Positions 37,296-46,344 of a DNA stretch of 64,000 bases are shown piece by piece. The notes beneath the pieces are model-generated. The model was not told the origin of the DNA, ran no database searches, and worked only from the letters and a program-made list of their open reading frames with translations. Position 1 is the stretch's first letter. Each line of letters opens with the position of its first letter. This stretch comes from Pseudoxanthomonas beigongshangi (lineage in GTDB: Bacteria; Pseudomonadota; Gammaproteobacteria; Xanthomonadales; Xanthomonadaceae): contig NZ_JADHDV010000001.1 of NCBI RefSeq assembly GCF_016820515.1, positions 248,001 through 312,000 on the forward strand, given 5' to 3'. Made by a program: the position numbers and the translations under genes.

Positions 37296-38372
37296 TCATT
37301 GCACCCCATGCCGCCGCAGCGCCCACGCCACGTGCTCGCGCACCAGCGGCGAGGGATCCTCGCGGCGCGAAGCCAATGCCGCCAGCACGCCCGGCGTGGC
37401 CGGCGCATTGCCCAGCGCGACGGCGATGTTGCGCAGCCAGCGCTCATGGCCGCTGCGGCGGATCGCCGAACCTTCCGTGCGGCGCAGGAATTCGGCTTCG
37501 TCCCAGGCGAACAACTGCGGCAGCGTCGCGGTATCCAGATCGTTGCGGGTGCGGAAATCCGGTTCGTCGTGGCGCTTGGCGAACTTGTTCCAGGGACAGA
37601 CCAGCTGGCAGTCGTCGCAACCGAAGATGCGGTTGCCCATCGGCACGCGCAGATCCTCGGGAATCGCGCCGTCGTGCTCGATGGTCAGGTAGGAAATGCA
37701 GCGCCGCGCGTCGAGACGATACGGCGCGGTGATCGCGTCGGTCGGGCAGATGTCGATGCAGCGCGTGCAGGTGCCGCAGTGCGCGCTGGCGGGCGCGTCA
37801 ATCGGCAGCGGCAGGTCGACGTAGATTTCACCGAGGAAGAACCAGGAGCCGCCATCCTTGTCGATGAGACAGGTGTGCTTGCCGATCCAGCCGAGCCCGG
37901 CGTTGCGCGCTAGCGCGCGTTCCAGCACCGGCGCCGAATCCACGAACACCCGATGGCCGAACGCGCCGACTTCCTGCTGCAGGCGTTCGGCCAGCCGCTG
38001 CAGGCGATTGCGCATCAGCTTGTGGTAGTCGCGTCCCAGCGCGTAGCGGGCCACATAGGCGCGTTCGCCGTCGGCCAGCGTGCGCCAGGCGTCGTCACTG
38101 TCGTTGCGGCCGTAATCCAGTCCCACCGAAATCACCCGCAGGGTGCCGGGCAGGAGTTCCTGCGGCCGGCTGCGCAGGTCGCCGTGGCGCGCCATCCAGT
38201 CCATCGACCCGTACAGGCCCTGCGCCAGCCAGTCGCGCAGATGGGCCTCGTCCTCTCCCAGTTCGACACCGGCGATGCCGCAGCGCTGGAAGCCGAACTC
38301 GCGCGCCAGCCCGCGCACCCGCGCGGCGAGCGCGGCGGGATCCGGAAGCGTGACGGGCGCGGTGGCAGGCAT
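37296..38372 (-). CDS. queG: Epoxyqueuosine reductase
   Basis: 358 aa. Two [4Fe-4S] motifs are visible: CGTCTRCIDICPTDA with the partner CDDCQLVCPWN, as in cobalamin-dependent QueG. The middle part GWIGKHTCLI and GSWFFLGEI are family hallmarks, and a C-terminal HEAT-like region (ALRRHGVQ) follows. It reduces epoxyqueuosine to queuosine in tRNA. The ATG at 38372 has a TATACT 6 nt upstream and no ribosome site, so the mRNA may be leaderless. Divergent from nnr, 23 bp apart. Confidence 0.95.
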   Translation of the reverse strand: MPATAPVTLPDPAALAARVRGLAREFGFQRCGIAGVELGEDEAHLRDWLAQGLYGSMDWMARHGDLRSRPQELLPGTLRVISVGLDYGRNDSDDAWRTLADGERAYVARYALGRDYHKLMRNRLQRLAERLQQEVGAFGHRVFVDSAPVLERALARNAGLGWIGKHTCLIDKDGGSWFFLGEIYVDLPLPIDAPASAHCGTCTRCIDICPTDAITAPYRLDARRCISYLTIEHDGAIPEDLRVPMGNRIFGCDDCQLVCPWNKFAKRHDEPDFRTRNDLDTATLPQLFAWDEAEFLRRTEGSAIRRSGHERWLRNIAVALGNAPATPGVLAALASRREDPSPLVREHVAWALRRHGVQ

Positions 38373-38395
38373 GCGACAAGTATAGAATCGCCTGC
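38373..38395. promoter_or_regulatory. Overlapping divergent -10 elements, queG / nnr
   Basis: The whole gap between the two divergent ATGs is 23 bp. Minus strand: TATACT (38379-38384), 6 nt from the queG ATG. Plus strand: TAGAAT (38383-38388), 7 nt from the nnr ATG, with TATAGA at 38381 as an alternative. The two elements share bases, so the promoters are back to back and both transcripts would be leaderless. Confidence 0.55.
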
Positions 38396-39871
38396 ATGTC
38401 CGGCAGCTTTCCCCTGTACGACACCGCCGCCGCGCGCGACCTGGACGCGCGCGCCACCGTCCGCCTGGGCGGCGACCCGCATGTCCTGATGCTGCGGGCG
38501 GGGCAGGCGGCCTGGCGGCACCTGCGGGATCACTGGCCGCGGGCCCAGCGCCTGGTGGTGGTGTGCGGACCCGGCAACAACGGCGGAGACGGCTACGTGC
38601 TGGCGCAACTGGCGCAGCGCTCCGGGCACGTGGTCACGGTGGTGCACTTGGACGAGCACGTGCCGCGCACGCCCTCCAGCCAGCGCGCCTGCACCGACTA
38701 CATCGCCGCGGGCGGGCGCATCGCACTTCATGGCGGTGGACCGCTGCCGCCCGCCGACGTGGTGGTCGACGCCTTGTTCGGCATCGGCCTGTCGCGTGCG
38801 CCGGATGCGGGTTCCGCGCGCCTGATCGAGGCGATCAACGCGCAGGGCGCGCCGGTGTTCGCGCTCGATGTTCCCAGCGGCGTGGATGCCGATCGCGGAC
38901 ACGTGCCCGGCGTGGCGGTGGTGGCCTCGCGCACGTTGCAGTTCATTGCCGAGCACGTGGGACTGCGCACCGGCCAGGCGCTGGAATACACCGGCGCGTG
39001 CGCGCTGGACGAACTCGAAGTCGATGACGAAACCTTCGCCGGCGTCCCCGCCGCCGCCAACGACCTGGGCGCGGAAGCGCTCGCGCGCTGGCTGTTGCCG
39101 CGCCGGCGCAATACCCACAAGGGCGAGTCCGGCCGGGTGCTGTGCATCGGCGGTGATCACGGCAGCGGTGGCGCCATCGCGTTGTGCGCGGAAGCGGCGC
39201 TGCGTGCCGGCGCCGGCCTGCTCCGCGTCGCCACCCGTGAATGCCACGTCGCGCCCCTGCTGGCGCGACGGCCGGAAGCGATGGTGCGCGCGGTCGAATC
39301 CGGCGAGGAACTGGCGCCGCTGCTGCCGCAGGCCGATGTCGTCGCGCTTGGCCCCGGACTGGGGCAGGAGGACTGGGGACGCGGGCTGTTCGAACTGGTG
39401 CTGCGCGCGCAACCGCCCTGCGTGCTGGACGCCGATGCCCTGAACCTGCTGGCCGCGTATCCGCACGAACTGCGCGACGCGATCCTGACCCCGCATCCCG
39501 GTGAAGCGGCGCGCCTGCTGGGCGTGGAGACGCACGAGGTGCAGCAGGATCGCTTCGCCGCCGCGGGCGCGCTGGCGGAGCGCCATCGCGCGGTGATTGT
39601 GCTGAAGGGCGCCGGCACGATCGTCGCTGCGCGCGGCGAAATTCCCTGCGTGCTGGATGCCGGCAACCCGGGCATGGCCGTAGGCGGCATGGGCGATGTG
39701 CTGACCGGCATCATCGCGGCGTTGCGCGCGCAGGGACTGCCCGCGTTCGACGCCGCGCGCGCAGGCGCGCTGCTGCATTCGCTGGCGGGCGACGTCGCCG
39801 CGGCGGAAGGCGAACGCGGCCTGCTGCCTTCGGATCTGATGCCGATCGTTCGGCGGCTTGCCAATCCCTGA
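38396..39871 (+). CDS. nnr: Bifunctional NAD(P)HX epimerase / ADP-dependent NAD(P)HX dehydratase
   Basis: 491 aa. The N-terminal YjeF_N epimerase domain (about 1-210) has the VVCGPGNNGGDGYVLA motif and VDALFGIGLSR. The C-terminal ribokinase-like dehydratase domain (about 225-491) has IGGDHGSGGAIALCAEAALRAG, VVLKGAGT and NPGMAVGGMGDVLTG. Together they repair hydrated NADH and NADPH. The order nnr-tsaE-amiC-mutL matches E. coli. A -10-like TAGAAT ends 7 nt before the ATG. Confidence 0.95.
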   Translation: MSGSFPLYDTAAARDLDARATVRLGGDPHVLMLRAGQAAWRHLRDHWPRAQRLVVVCGPGNNGGDGYVLAQLAQRSGHVVTVVHLDEHVPRTPSSQRACTDYIAAGGRIALHGGGPLPPADVVVDALFGIGLSRAPDAGSARLIEAINAQGAPVFALDVPSGVDADRGHVPGVAVVASRTLQFIAEHVGLRTGQALEYTGACALDELEVDDETFAGVPAAANDLGAEALARWLLPRRRNTHKGESGRVLCIGGDHGSGGAIALCAEAALRAGAGLLRVATRECHVAPLLARRPEAMVRAVESGEELAPLLPQADVVALGPGLGQEDWGRGLFELVLRAQPPCVLDADALNLLAAYPHELRDAILTPHPGEAARLLGVETHEVQQDRFAAAGALAERHRAVIVLKGAGTIVAARGEIPCVLDAGNPGMAVGGMGDVLTGIIAALRAQGLPAFDAARAGALLHSLAGDVAAAEGERGLLPSDLMPIVRRLANP

Positions 39872-39888
39872 GCGTGTGCGGCGAAGGC

Positions 39889-39900
39889 TAGAATCGCGGC
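39889..39900 (+). promoter_or_regulatory. -10-like element directly upstream of tsaE
   Basis: TAGAAT at 39889-39894 is 6 nt before the tsaE ATG, with no Shine-Dalgarno sequence; a leaderless transcript is possible. No -35 was recognised. Confidence 0.4.
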
Positions 39901-40392
39901 ATGGAATCCTTGTCCCTGTTCCTTTCCGACAGCGAAGCGACCGACGCGCTCGGGCGCGCGCTCGCGGCCACCCGGCCGGCCAGCGCCGTGGTCCACCTGC
40001 AAGGCGATCTGGGCGCGGGCAAATCCACCCTGGCGCGCGCATTGCTGCGGGCCTTGGGCGTGCAGGGCGCGATCCGCAGCCCGACCTATACCCTGGTCGA
40101 GCGCTACCCGATCGCCGACGGCGAAGCCTGGCACCTGGATCTGTACCGCATCGGCGACGCCGGGGAACTGGATTTCCTGGGCCTGGACGAGGGCAGCGCC
40201 ACGCTCTGGCTGGTGGAATGGCCCGAGCGCGGCGGCGCCGGCTTGCCGGCCTGCGACCTGCGGGTGCGGCTGGCGGTCGAGGGCGACGGTCGTGCGGTCA
40301 GGCTGGAAGCCGCGGGCGAAACCGGGCAGGCGTGGCTGGCGCGCCTGGAAAAAAGTGGCCAGTTGCCTCGATCACCTGTCCCGACGGTGTAG
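39901..40392 (+). CDS. tsaE: tRNA t6A biosynthesis ATPase TsaE
   Basis: 163 aa. Walker A GDLGAGKSTLAR (about residues 36-47), SPTYTLVERY, and HLDLYRI are diagnostic. It is the ATPase of the TsaB-TsaD-TsaE complex that makes N6-threonylcarbamoyladenosine on ANN-decoding tRNAs. Monomeric, cytosolic. It lies 29 bp after nnr and 75 bp before amiC. Confidence 0.95.
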   Translation: MESLSLFLSDSEATDALGRALAATRPASAVVHLQGDLGAGKSTLARALLRALGVQGAIRSPTYTLVERYPIADGEAWHLDLYRIGDAGELDFLGLDEGSATLWLVEWPERGGAGLPACDLRVRLAVEGDGRAVRLEAAGETGQAWLARLEKSGQLPRSPVPTV

Positions 40393-40431
40393 GAAGATCC
40401 GGCAGGTCACGGATTATTAAGGGAAAACTTC

Positions 40432-40467
40432 TTGCATTCCTGGGCGGTTGGTGCTTGAATCCGCCGC
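40432..40467 (+). promoter_or_regulatory. Probable amiC promoter with -35 and -10, leaderless start
   Basis: TTGCAT (40432-40437) and TTGAAT (40455-40460) are separated by exactly 17 bp; the ATG follows 7 nt after the second. The upstream stretch is AT-rich (GGATTATTAAGGG), which may act as an UP element. No ribosome site precedes the ATG. Confidence 0.5.
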
Positions 40468-42072
40468 ATGTCCCTGGGGAAACCTCCATTTCGACGCATC
40501 CGCATCGCCGCCCTCGGGTTGGTGATGGCTTCGGCGTGCGCTGGAACGGCCTCCGCCGGCGAGGTCAGGGCGGTCCAGCTGAGCAACGGCGCGACCGGCA
40601 CCCGGGCTGAAATCCACCTGCAGGGCAAGGGCGAGTTCAAGACCCTGGCGCTGCATGGGCCGGAGCGCCTGGTGGTCGACCTGCCGGCTTCCAGCGCCAC
40701 GCGTGGCCTGAAACTGCCGGCCGGACAGGGCATCGTCACGGCGGTGCGCACCGGCCAACCCAATCCCGGCACGCTGCGGGTCGTGTTCGATCTGGCCGGC
40801 CCCGTCACCGCGCTCAAGCCACGCGTGGAGGCCGCGGAGGGCGGAGCGCGCCTGGTCATCGAGTGGCCCGGCGATGGTCCCACCGTCGCCAAGGCGCCGG
40901 CCGCGACCACGCCTGCATCCGCATCGAACAACGCGACGACCCCGGCAACGACCGCGCCGCCACCGGCCGCATCGACGCCTTCGGCCGGCCAGGCCACCGC
41001 CGCCCTGGCGGCGCAGGTCGCGCAGCAGGCCAACGCACCGGCCACCACGCCGGCCACGCGTCCGGCCGAACAGAACGCGCCGTCGCAACCGACGTCGTCG
41101 CCATCGCCGCAGGCCATCCTCAACGGGCAGGCGACCACGCAGGTCGCGCCGGCCCAGCCGAACGCCGCCGGTGTGACGCCAGGTGGCGTTCCGTACACCA
41201 TCGCCACCGGAAAGCCGGCCACGCCGGCACCGGGAGAGGTGGCTTCCACGGTCGCGTCCGTGCCGCAGGAACCGGCGCCGCGGGTCGGCATGCGCGCTGG
41301 CATGCGTCCGCTGATCGTGGCCATCGATCCCGGCCACGGCGGCCAGGATTCGGGCGCCGTCGGCATGGGCGGCACCTACGAGAAGAACGTCGTGCTGGCG
41401 ATCGGCCGCGAACTGGCGCGCCAGATCAACGCCACGCCGGGCATGAAGGCGTACATGACCCGCGACAGCGATGTCTTCATCCCGCTCAACATGCGCGCCC
41501 GCAAGGCCCGTGCGGCGGGCGCCGACATGTTCGTGTCGATCCACGCGGACGCGGCGGAAAACCGCTCGGCGCGGGGTTCCTCCGTGTACGTGCTGTCGCT
41601 GAAAGGCGCGTCCTCGCAACGCGCGCGCTGGCTGGCGGACAAGGAAAACGCCTCCGACCTGATCGGCGGCGTGGCCCTGCAGAAGGTCGACAACACGTTG
41701 GGTTCGGTGCTGCTGGATCTGGCCCAGAGCGGTCACATGCGCGCCTCGGAAGACGCGGCCAACCACGTGCTCGACGGCCTGAAACGGGTCGGCAACAACC
41801 ACAAGCCGAACATCGAACGCGCCAACTTCGCGGTGCTGCGCACCTCGGACATGCCGTCGATGCTGGTGGAAACCGCCTTCATCTCCAATCCGGACGAAGA
41901 GAAGCGGCTGAAGGATCCGGCCTACCAGCGCAAGGTCGCCGCCGCCGTGCTGGATGGCGTCAATACCTATTTCACCCGCCAGCCGCCGCCGGGCACGCTG
42001 TTCGCCGCGCGCGCGCAGGCCGAAGCCGAGGCGCGCAGCGCCGCCGCGGGCGGAGCCGCCGGCGCGCCCTGA
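40468..42072 (+). CDS. amiC: N-acetylmuramoyl-L-alanine amidase (AmiC type) with AMIN domain
   Basis: 534 aa. Signal peptide (residues 1-30), AMIN domain (about 30-130; [12 protein letters not shown]), a long Ala/Pro/Thr-rich linker (about 135-275) and an Amidase_3 domain (about 288-515). Zinc ligands lie in [12 protein letters not shown] and FVSIHADA, and the catalytic Glu in [10 protein letters not shown]. It cleaves the amide bond between MurNAc and the peptide at the division septum. The linker is unusually long. mutL follows after 73 bp. In E. coli the neighbour is AmiB. Confidence 0.93.
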   Translation: MSLGKPPFRRIRIAALGLVMASACAGTASAGEVRAVQLSNGATGTRAEIHLQGKGEFKTLALHGPERLVVDLPASSATRGLKLPAGQGIVTAVRTGQPNPGTLRVVFDLAGPVTALKPRVEAAEGGARLVIEWPGDGPTVAKAPAATTPASASNNATTPATTAPPPAASTPSAGQATAALAAQVAQQANAPATTPATRPAEQNAPSQPTSSPSPQAILNGQATTQVAPAQPNAAGVTPGGVPYTIATGKPATPAPGEVASTVASVPQEPAPRVGMRAGMRPLIVAIDPGHGGQDSGAVGMGGTYEKNVVLAIGRELARQINATPGMKAYMTRDSDVFIPLNMRARKARAAGADMFVSIHADAAENRSARGSSVYVLSLKGASSQRARWLADKENASDLIGGVALQKVDNTLGSVLLDLAQSGHMRASEDAANHVLDGLKRVGNNHKPNIERANFAVLRTSDMPSMLVETAFISNPDEEKRLKDPAYQRKVAAAVLDGVNTYFTRQPPPGTLFAARAQAEAEARSAAAGGAAGAP

Positions 42073-42145
42073 GCGCACCGCGTCGGGCCAGCGCTCGGCT
42101 ATCATCCGCACTGACTTCCCGCGACGGCGAACACGCCGCCCCGAC

Positions 42146-43885
42146 GTGCCGATCCGCCAACTGCCCGACACCCTCATCAATCAGATCGCCGCGGGCGAGG
42201 TGGTGGAGCGCCCGGCGTCGGTGGTCAAGGAACTGGTGGAGAACGCCCTGGACGCGGGCGCGCGCCGCGTCGACATCGATCTGGAGGAGGGCGGCATCCG
42301 CCTGATCCGGATTCGCGACGATGGCGGCGGCATTCCGGCCGCGGAACTGCCGCTGGCGATCTCGCGCCACGCGACCAGCAAGATTGCGTCGCTGGATGAT
42401 CTGGAAGCCGTCGCCACCCTGGGTTTCCGCGGCGAGGCATTGCCTTCGATCGCGTCGGTGAGCCGTTTCCTGTTGACGTCGAGGCGCCTCGATGACGCGC
42501 ATGGCGCGGCGTTGCGCGTGGATGGTGGCCAACTGGGTGAAGTGGCGCCGGCGCCGCATCCGCCCGGCACGACCGTGGAGGTGCGGGACCTGTTCTACAA
42601 CGTGCCGGCGCGGCGCAAGTTCCTGCGCGCCGGGCGCACCGAACTGGGACATATCGAGGAGTGGCTGCGTTCGCTCGCGCTGGCCCGGCCGGAAATCGAA
42701 CTGCGGGTCGGCGTGGACGGCAAGCCCGCGCGCCGCTACCGGCCGGATGGCATGGATCCGCTGGCGCGGGTGCGCGAGACCCTCGGCGACACCTTCGTGG
42801 AGCAAGCGCTGCGCATCGAGCACGCCGCCGCCGGCCTGCGCCTGCACGGCTGGATCGCGCAACCGCAATATTCGCGCGCGACCGGCGATCAGCAGTACCT
42901 GTATGTCAACGGTCGCGCGGTGCGCGATCGCAACATCGGCCATGCGGCCAAGAGCGCCTACAAGGACGTGCTGTTCCATGGCCGCCAGCCGGCGTACGTG
43001 CTGTTCCTGGAACTGGAACCGACCCGTGTCGACGTCAACGTGCATCCGGCCAAGCACGAGGTGCGTTTCCGCGACGCGCGGCTGATCTACGATTTCGTCC
43101 TGGGGACGCTGCACGAAGCGCTGGCGGAAACCCGCGCGACGATGGCGCGCGCGCTGGCGATGCCGCAGGGCGCCGATGGCACGCACGCCTTGCCGGCGGT
43201 GGCGCAGGTGCGCGAGGCGCGTGCCTTCTATGAAGCCCTGTATGGCGAACATGGCGCGTTGCCGTCGCAGCCCTCGATGCCACCGCTTTCACCAATGCTG
43301 GACGGCGAGGTGCCGCCGCTGGGATTCGCGGTCGCGGTGCTGCACGGTCGTTATCTGCTGGCCCAGGACACGCAGGGGATGGTCCTGCTCGATCTGCCGG
43401 CCACCCACCGCCGGTTGATGCTGGCACGCCTGCACGCGGCGCGCGCGGGCATCGGATTGCACGCACAGCCGTTGTTGTTGCCGCTGGAACTGGAAGTCGA
43501 TCTGGAAGCGGCGCGACGGGGTGCGCGGAATGCGGCATGGCTGGCGTCGCTGGGCCTGGTCGTCGAACCGGCGGGCGAAACACGCCTGCGCCTGCGCGCG
43601 GTTCCGGCGCTGCTGGTGGACGCCGACCCGGAAGCGCTGCTGCGCGATGTGCTGGCGGCTGTTGGCGGCGATGATGCACGGGAACCGGAAGACGCGCGCG
43701 TGGAGCGCTTGCTCGCGGTGATGGCCGGCCACGGCGTGCCCGCGCCACGCGGCATGACGCTGGCGGAAATGAACGCCCTGCTGCGCGAGGTCGAACGGAT
43801 CGAAGCGAGCCATGGCGATACGGGTGTACTGTGGCGGCGATTCGGGCTTGCCGAAATCGAACAGGGATTCAGTCGGGGGACGTGA
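42146..43885 (+). CDS. mutL: DNA mismatch repair protein MutL
   Basis: 579 aa from GTG 42146 ([23 protein letters not shown]); the frame stays open to 41954 but that part overlaps amiC. GHKL ATPase motifs: [20 protein letters not shown] and [12 protein letters not shown]. The C-terminal dimerisation domain lacks the DQHA-x2-E-x4-E endonuclease motif (here [12 protein letters not shown]), as in other methyl-directed gammaproteobacterial MutLs. It couples MutS mismatch recognition to MutH. The next gene starts at the stop (TGATG). miaA and hfq, which follow in E. coli, are absent here. Confidence 0.94.
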   Translation: MPIRQLPDTLINQIAAGEVVERPASVVKELVENALDAGARRVDIDLEEGGIRLIRIRDDGGGIPAAELPLAISRHATSKIASLDDLEAVATLGFRGEALPSIASVSRFLLTSRRLDDAHGAALRVDGGQLGEVAPAPHPPGTTVEVRDLFYNVPARRKFLRAGRTELGHIEEWLRSLALARPEIELRVGVDGKPARRYRPDGMDPLARVRETLGDTFVEQALRIEHAAAGLRLHGWIAQPQYSRATGDQQYLYVNGRAVRDRNIGHAAKSAYKDVLFHGRQPAYVLFLELEPTRVDVNVHPAKHEVRFRDARLIYDFVLGTLHEALAETRATMARALAMPQGADGTHALPAVAQVREARAFYEALYGEHGALPSQPSMPPLSPMLDGEVPPLGFAVAVLHGRYLLAQDTQGMVLLDLPATHRRLMLARLHAARAGIGLHAQPLLLPLELEVDLEAARRGARNAAWLASLGLVVEPAGETRLRLRAVPALLVDADPEALLRDVLAAVGGDDAREPEDARVERLLAVMAGHGVPAPRGMTLAEMNALLREVERIEASHGDTGVLWRRFGLAEIEQGFSRGT

Positions 43886-44853
43886 TGGGGACTTGGCGAC
43901 GATTTGCCTGCGTGGCTGGACTGCTGTTGCTGGCCTCGTGCCAGCGCGACGCGGCGGATGACGGGAGCAATGCCGCACGCAAGGCGCAGGATCCCGCGTT
44001 CCTGGCGGCCGAGGATCAGTGGCGCGCGCAGCGGCGCGAGGAATTGCTGAAGCCGGATGGCTGGACCAGCCTGGTCGGGCTGCACTGGATCCAGTTGAAG
44101 GCGCACTACATCGGCAGCGGGCCGGACAGCGGCATCCGCCTGGCGGTCGGACCGGCCAGGCTAGGCATGCTGTCCGACGAGAAAGGGCGCATCCATTTCA
44201 CTCCCGAACCGGGCGTGGCGGTGACCTTCAACGGCCGACCTGTCCGGAGCAAGGTGGAGATACCGAGCGATCACGACGAGTCGCCCGGTGTCATCGGCTT
44301 CGACGACGGCAAAGGATGGTTGACGGTGATCGAACGCGGTGGCCGCCACGCGCTGCGGGTGAAGCACGCCGACGCCGAAAGTCGGGTGCGGTTCGCGGGC
44401 CTGAAGTACTGGCCGGCGGCCGCGGACTGGAAAATCCAGGCCCGCTTCGTGCCGCATCCGCCGGGCAAGACGATCCCGATCGTCGACATCACCGGCACCA
44501 CCACGCCGTCGCCGAACCCCGGTGCGGTGGAGTTCGAACGCGACGGGCACCGTTATCGGCTCGAAGCGCTGGGCGATCCCGGCGGGGAACTGTTCTTCGT
44601 GCTGGCTGATCGCACCAGCGGCCATGGCAGCTATCCGGCCGGCCGCTTCCTGGACGCGCCGCCAGTCGACGACGGCAAGGTCTGGCTGGATTTCAACCAG
44701 GCCTACAACCCGCCCTGCGCATTCACGCCGTTCGCGACCTGTCCGCTGCCACCGCCGGAAAACCGCCTGGATCTGGCGATCAGCGCCGGCGAACAGACCT
44801 ACAAGCCGGCGCCCGCGGCGACGGCGCCCTCCTCACAGAAGGCCACGCAATGA
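43885..44853 (+). CDS. DUF1684 family lipoprotein
   Basis: 322 aa from ATG 43885. Lipobox LASC gives a lipidated Cys near residue 19. The body matches DUF1684 (LVGLHWIQLK at the start, VHPPGKTIPIVDITG-like mid-section reading FVPHPPGKTIPIVDI, and LDFNQAYNPPCAFTPFATCPLPPPENRL at the end). The family is uncharacterised. It is translationally coupled to mutL and to the following TraB/GumN gene (ATGA overlap at 44850). Confidence 0.87.
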   Translation: MGTWRRFACVAGLLLLASCQRDAADDGSNAARKAQDPAFLAAEDQWRAQRREELLKPDGWTSLVGLHWIQLKAHYIGSGPDSGIRLAVGPARLGMLSDEKGRIHFTPEPGVAVTFNGRPVRSKVEIPSDHDESPGVIGFDDGKGWLTVIERGGRHALRVKHADAESRVRFAGLKYWPAAADWKIQARFVPHPPGKTIPIVDITGTTTPSPNPGAVEFERDGHRYRLEALGDPGGELFFVLADRTSGHGSYPAGRFLDAPPVDDGKVWLDFNQAYNPPCAFTPFATCPLPPPENRLDLAISAGEQTYKPAPAATAPSSQKATQ

Positions 44854-45803
44854 ATCAGACACCTCGCGGAAAGAAGATGCGCCGACTGCGCGCCGTTGGC
44901 CTGGCCGTGCTCGCCGCGGTTGCATCCCCGGCATTCGCCGATGCGCCAAAATCGCAGGGCGAAGCGCCGGTACCGCTGCTGTGGAAGGTTTCCGACAGCG
45001 ACAACGCCGTCTATCTGCTCGGTTCTTTCCACATGCTGAAACCCGCGGACTATCCGCTGGCGCGGGACGTGGACGGCGCTTTCGCGGACGCCGAGTCGGT
45101 GATGTTCGAACTGTCCCCGGACGAAATGGGACCGGCGCTGTCGACCCGGATGATGCAGGCCGCGCTGCGCAGCGACGGCAAGAGCCTGCGCGATGATCTG
45201 GACGAGGCCACCTGGACGAAGCTGGAGGCCTATGCCGCCAAGAACGGGATGCCAGTGGCCAATCTCGCCGCATTCAAGCCCTGGTTCGTCGGCTTGACCA
45301 TCAGCGTGACCGAGATGATGCGGCAGGGGCTGGATCCCAAGATCGGCCTGGACGCGCACTTCATGGAACAGGCCAAATCCGCCGGCAAGCCGGCCAGCGG
45401 CCTGGAGCAGGCCCTGGATCAGATCACCCTGCTGGATGGCATGGACGCGGTGGAGCAGCGGCAATTCCTCAAGGAAGTCCTGGACCAGGCGGAGAAGGGG
45501 CCCGGCCAGACCGAGAAACTGCATGCGGCCTGGCGGCGTGGTGATGCCGCGATGCTGTGGGAGGAAATGGCCGCCGAGATGAAGCGCGAGTACCCGCGCC
45601 TGTACCAGCGCATCAACGTCGATCGCAATGACAACTGGGTGCCGAAGATCGAAAAGCGGCTGACCGAGTCCACCAGCGAGGACACGCTGGTGATCGTGGG
45701 AGCGCTGCATCTGCTGGGCAGCGATGGTGTGGTCGAGAAGCTGCGCGCGCGCGGCTACCAGGTCGAGCGCATCTGCTCGGCGTGCAAGGCGCCGCAGAAG
45801 TAA
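44850..45803 (+). CDS. TraB/GumN family protein
   Basis: 317 aa; ATG overlaps the previous stop. Signal peptide about residues 1-31 (ending SPAFADA). The two GxxH motifs of the TraB/GumN family are present: GSFHML near residue 57 and GALHLLG near 290, and FELSPDE supplies a conserved Glu. The TIKI/TraB fold suggests a metalloprotease-like active site, but the function is unknown; GumN lies in the xanthan operon of Xanthomonas. It ends close to the convergent rnfB-like gene. Confidence 0.88.
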   Translation: MNQTPRGKKMRRLRAVGLAVLAAVASPAFADAPKSQGEAPVPLLWKVSDSDNAVYLLGSFHMLKPADYPLARDVDGAFADAESVMFELSPDEMGPALSTRMMQAALRSDGKSLRDDLDEATWTKLEAYAAKNGMPVANLAAFKPWFVGLTISVTEMMRQGLDPKIGLDAHFMEQAKSAGKPASGLEQALDQITLLDGMDAVEQRQFLKEVLDQAEKGPGQTEKLHAAWRRGDAAMLWEEMAAEMKREYPRLYQRINVDRNDNWVPKIEKRLTESTSEDTLVIVGALHLLGSDGVVEKLRARGYQVERICSACKAPQK

Positions 45804-45847
45804 CCGGTAGAAGTAATCTGGATACGTGCGGATATCTGCGTACGATG

Positions 45848-45871
45848 AAAACGCCGGCTATGGAGCCGGTG
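45848..45871 (-). terminator. Possible terminator at the end of rnfB-like gene
   Basis: An 8-bp stem (45852-45859 and 45864-45871, with one G-U pair) with loop ATGG is followed on the minus strand by four T. It overlaps the last codons of the rnfB-like gene, so it may act in both directions between convergent genes. Confidence 0.35.
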
Positions 45872-46277
45872 TCATCACGATGCAATCGACCGGGCAGGCC
45901 GACACACAGAGTTCGCAGCCGGTGCACAGCGGATCGATGACCACGTGCATGTGCTTGGCGCCGCCGATGATGGCGTCGACCGGGCAGGCCTGGATGCACT
46001 TGGTGCAGCCGATGCAGTCGGCTTCGACGACTACCGCGACCGCCGGCGGCTTGTGTTCGCCACGCGCGCGGTCATAGGGAAGCGCGGGACGGTCGAGCAG
46101 CCGCGCCAGCGCATGCGCGCCGGCGTCGCCGCCGGGCGGACAGCGATCCACGTCCGCCTCGCCGCGCGCCATCGCCTCGGCATAGGGCCGGCAGCCGTCA
46201 AAACCGCACTGGCCGCACTGGGTCTGCGGCAGCAGCCTGTCCAGGCGTTCGACCAATGCGGGCGTGGCGTGGTTCAT
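45858..46277 (-). CDS. rnfB: RnfB-like ferredoxin, short soluble form
   Basis: 139 aa. A Fes domain motif ([16 protein letters not shown], then CPPGG) is followed by two 4Fe-4S motifs ([15 protein letters not shown] and [15 protein letters not shown]), as in RnfB. The N-terminal transmembrane helix of RnfB is missing and no other rnf genes are in the window. Such stand-alone forms occur in Xanthomonadaceae. It probably acts as an electron carrier, partner unknown. It lies 67 bp after metG on the same strand. Confidence 0.85.
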   Translation of the reverse strand: MNHATPALVERLDRLLPQTQCGQCGFDGCRPYAEAMARGEADVDRCPPGGDAGAHALARLLDRPALPYDRARGEHKPPAVAVVVEADCIGCTKCIQACPVDAIIGGAKHMHVVIDPLCTGCELCVSACPVDCIVMTPAP

Positions 46278-46344
46278 GCGAGGGCGGCGCGAGGCATGGA
46301 CGCGTGGCCGATCTCTGTCGCGGACGCCTGATCGCGGGGACGAA

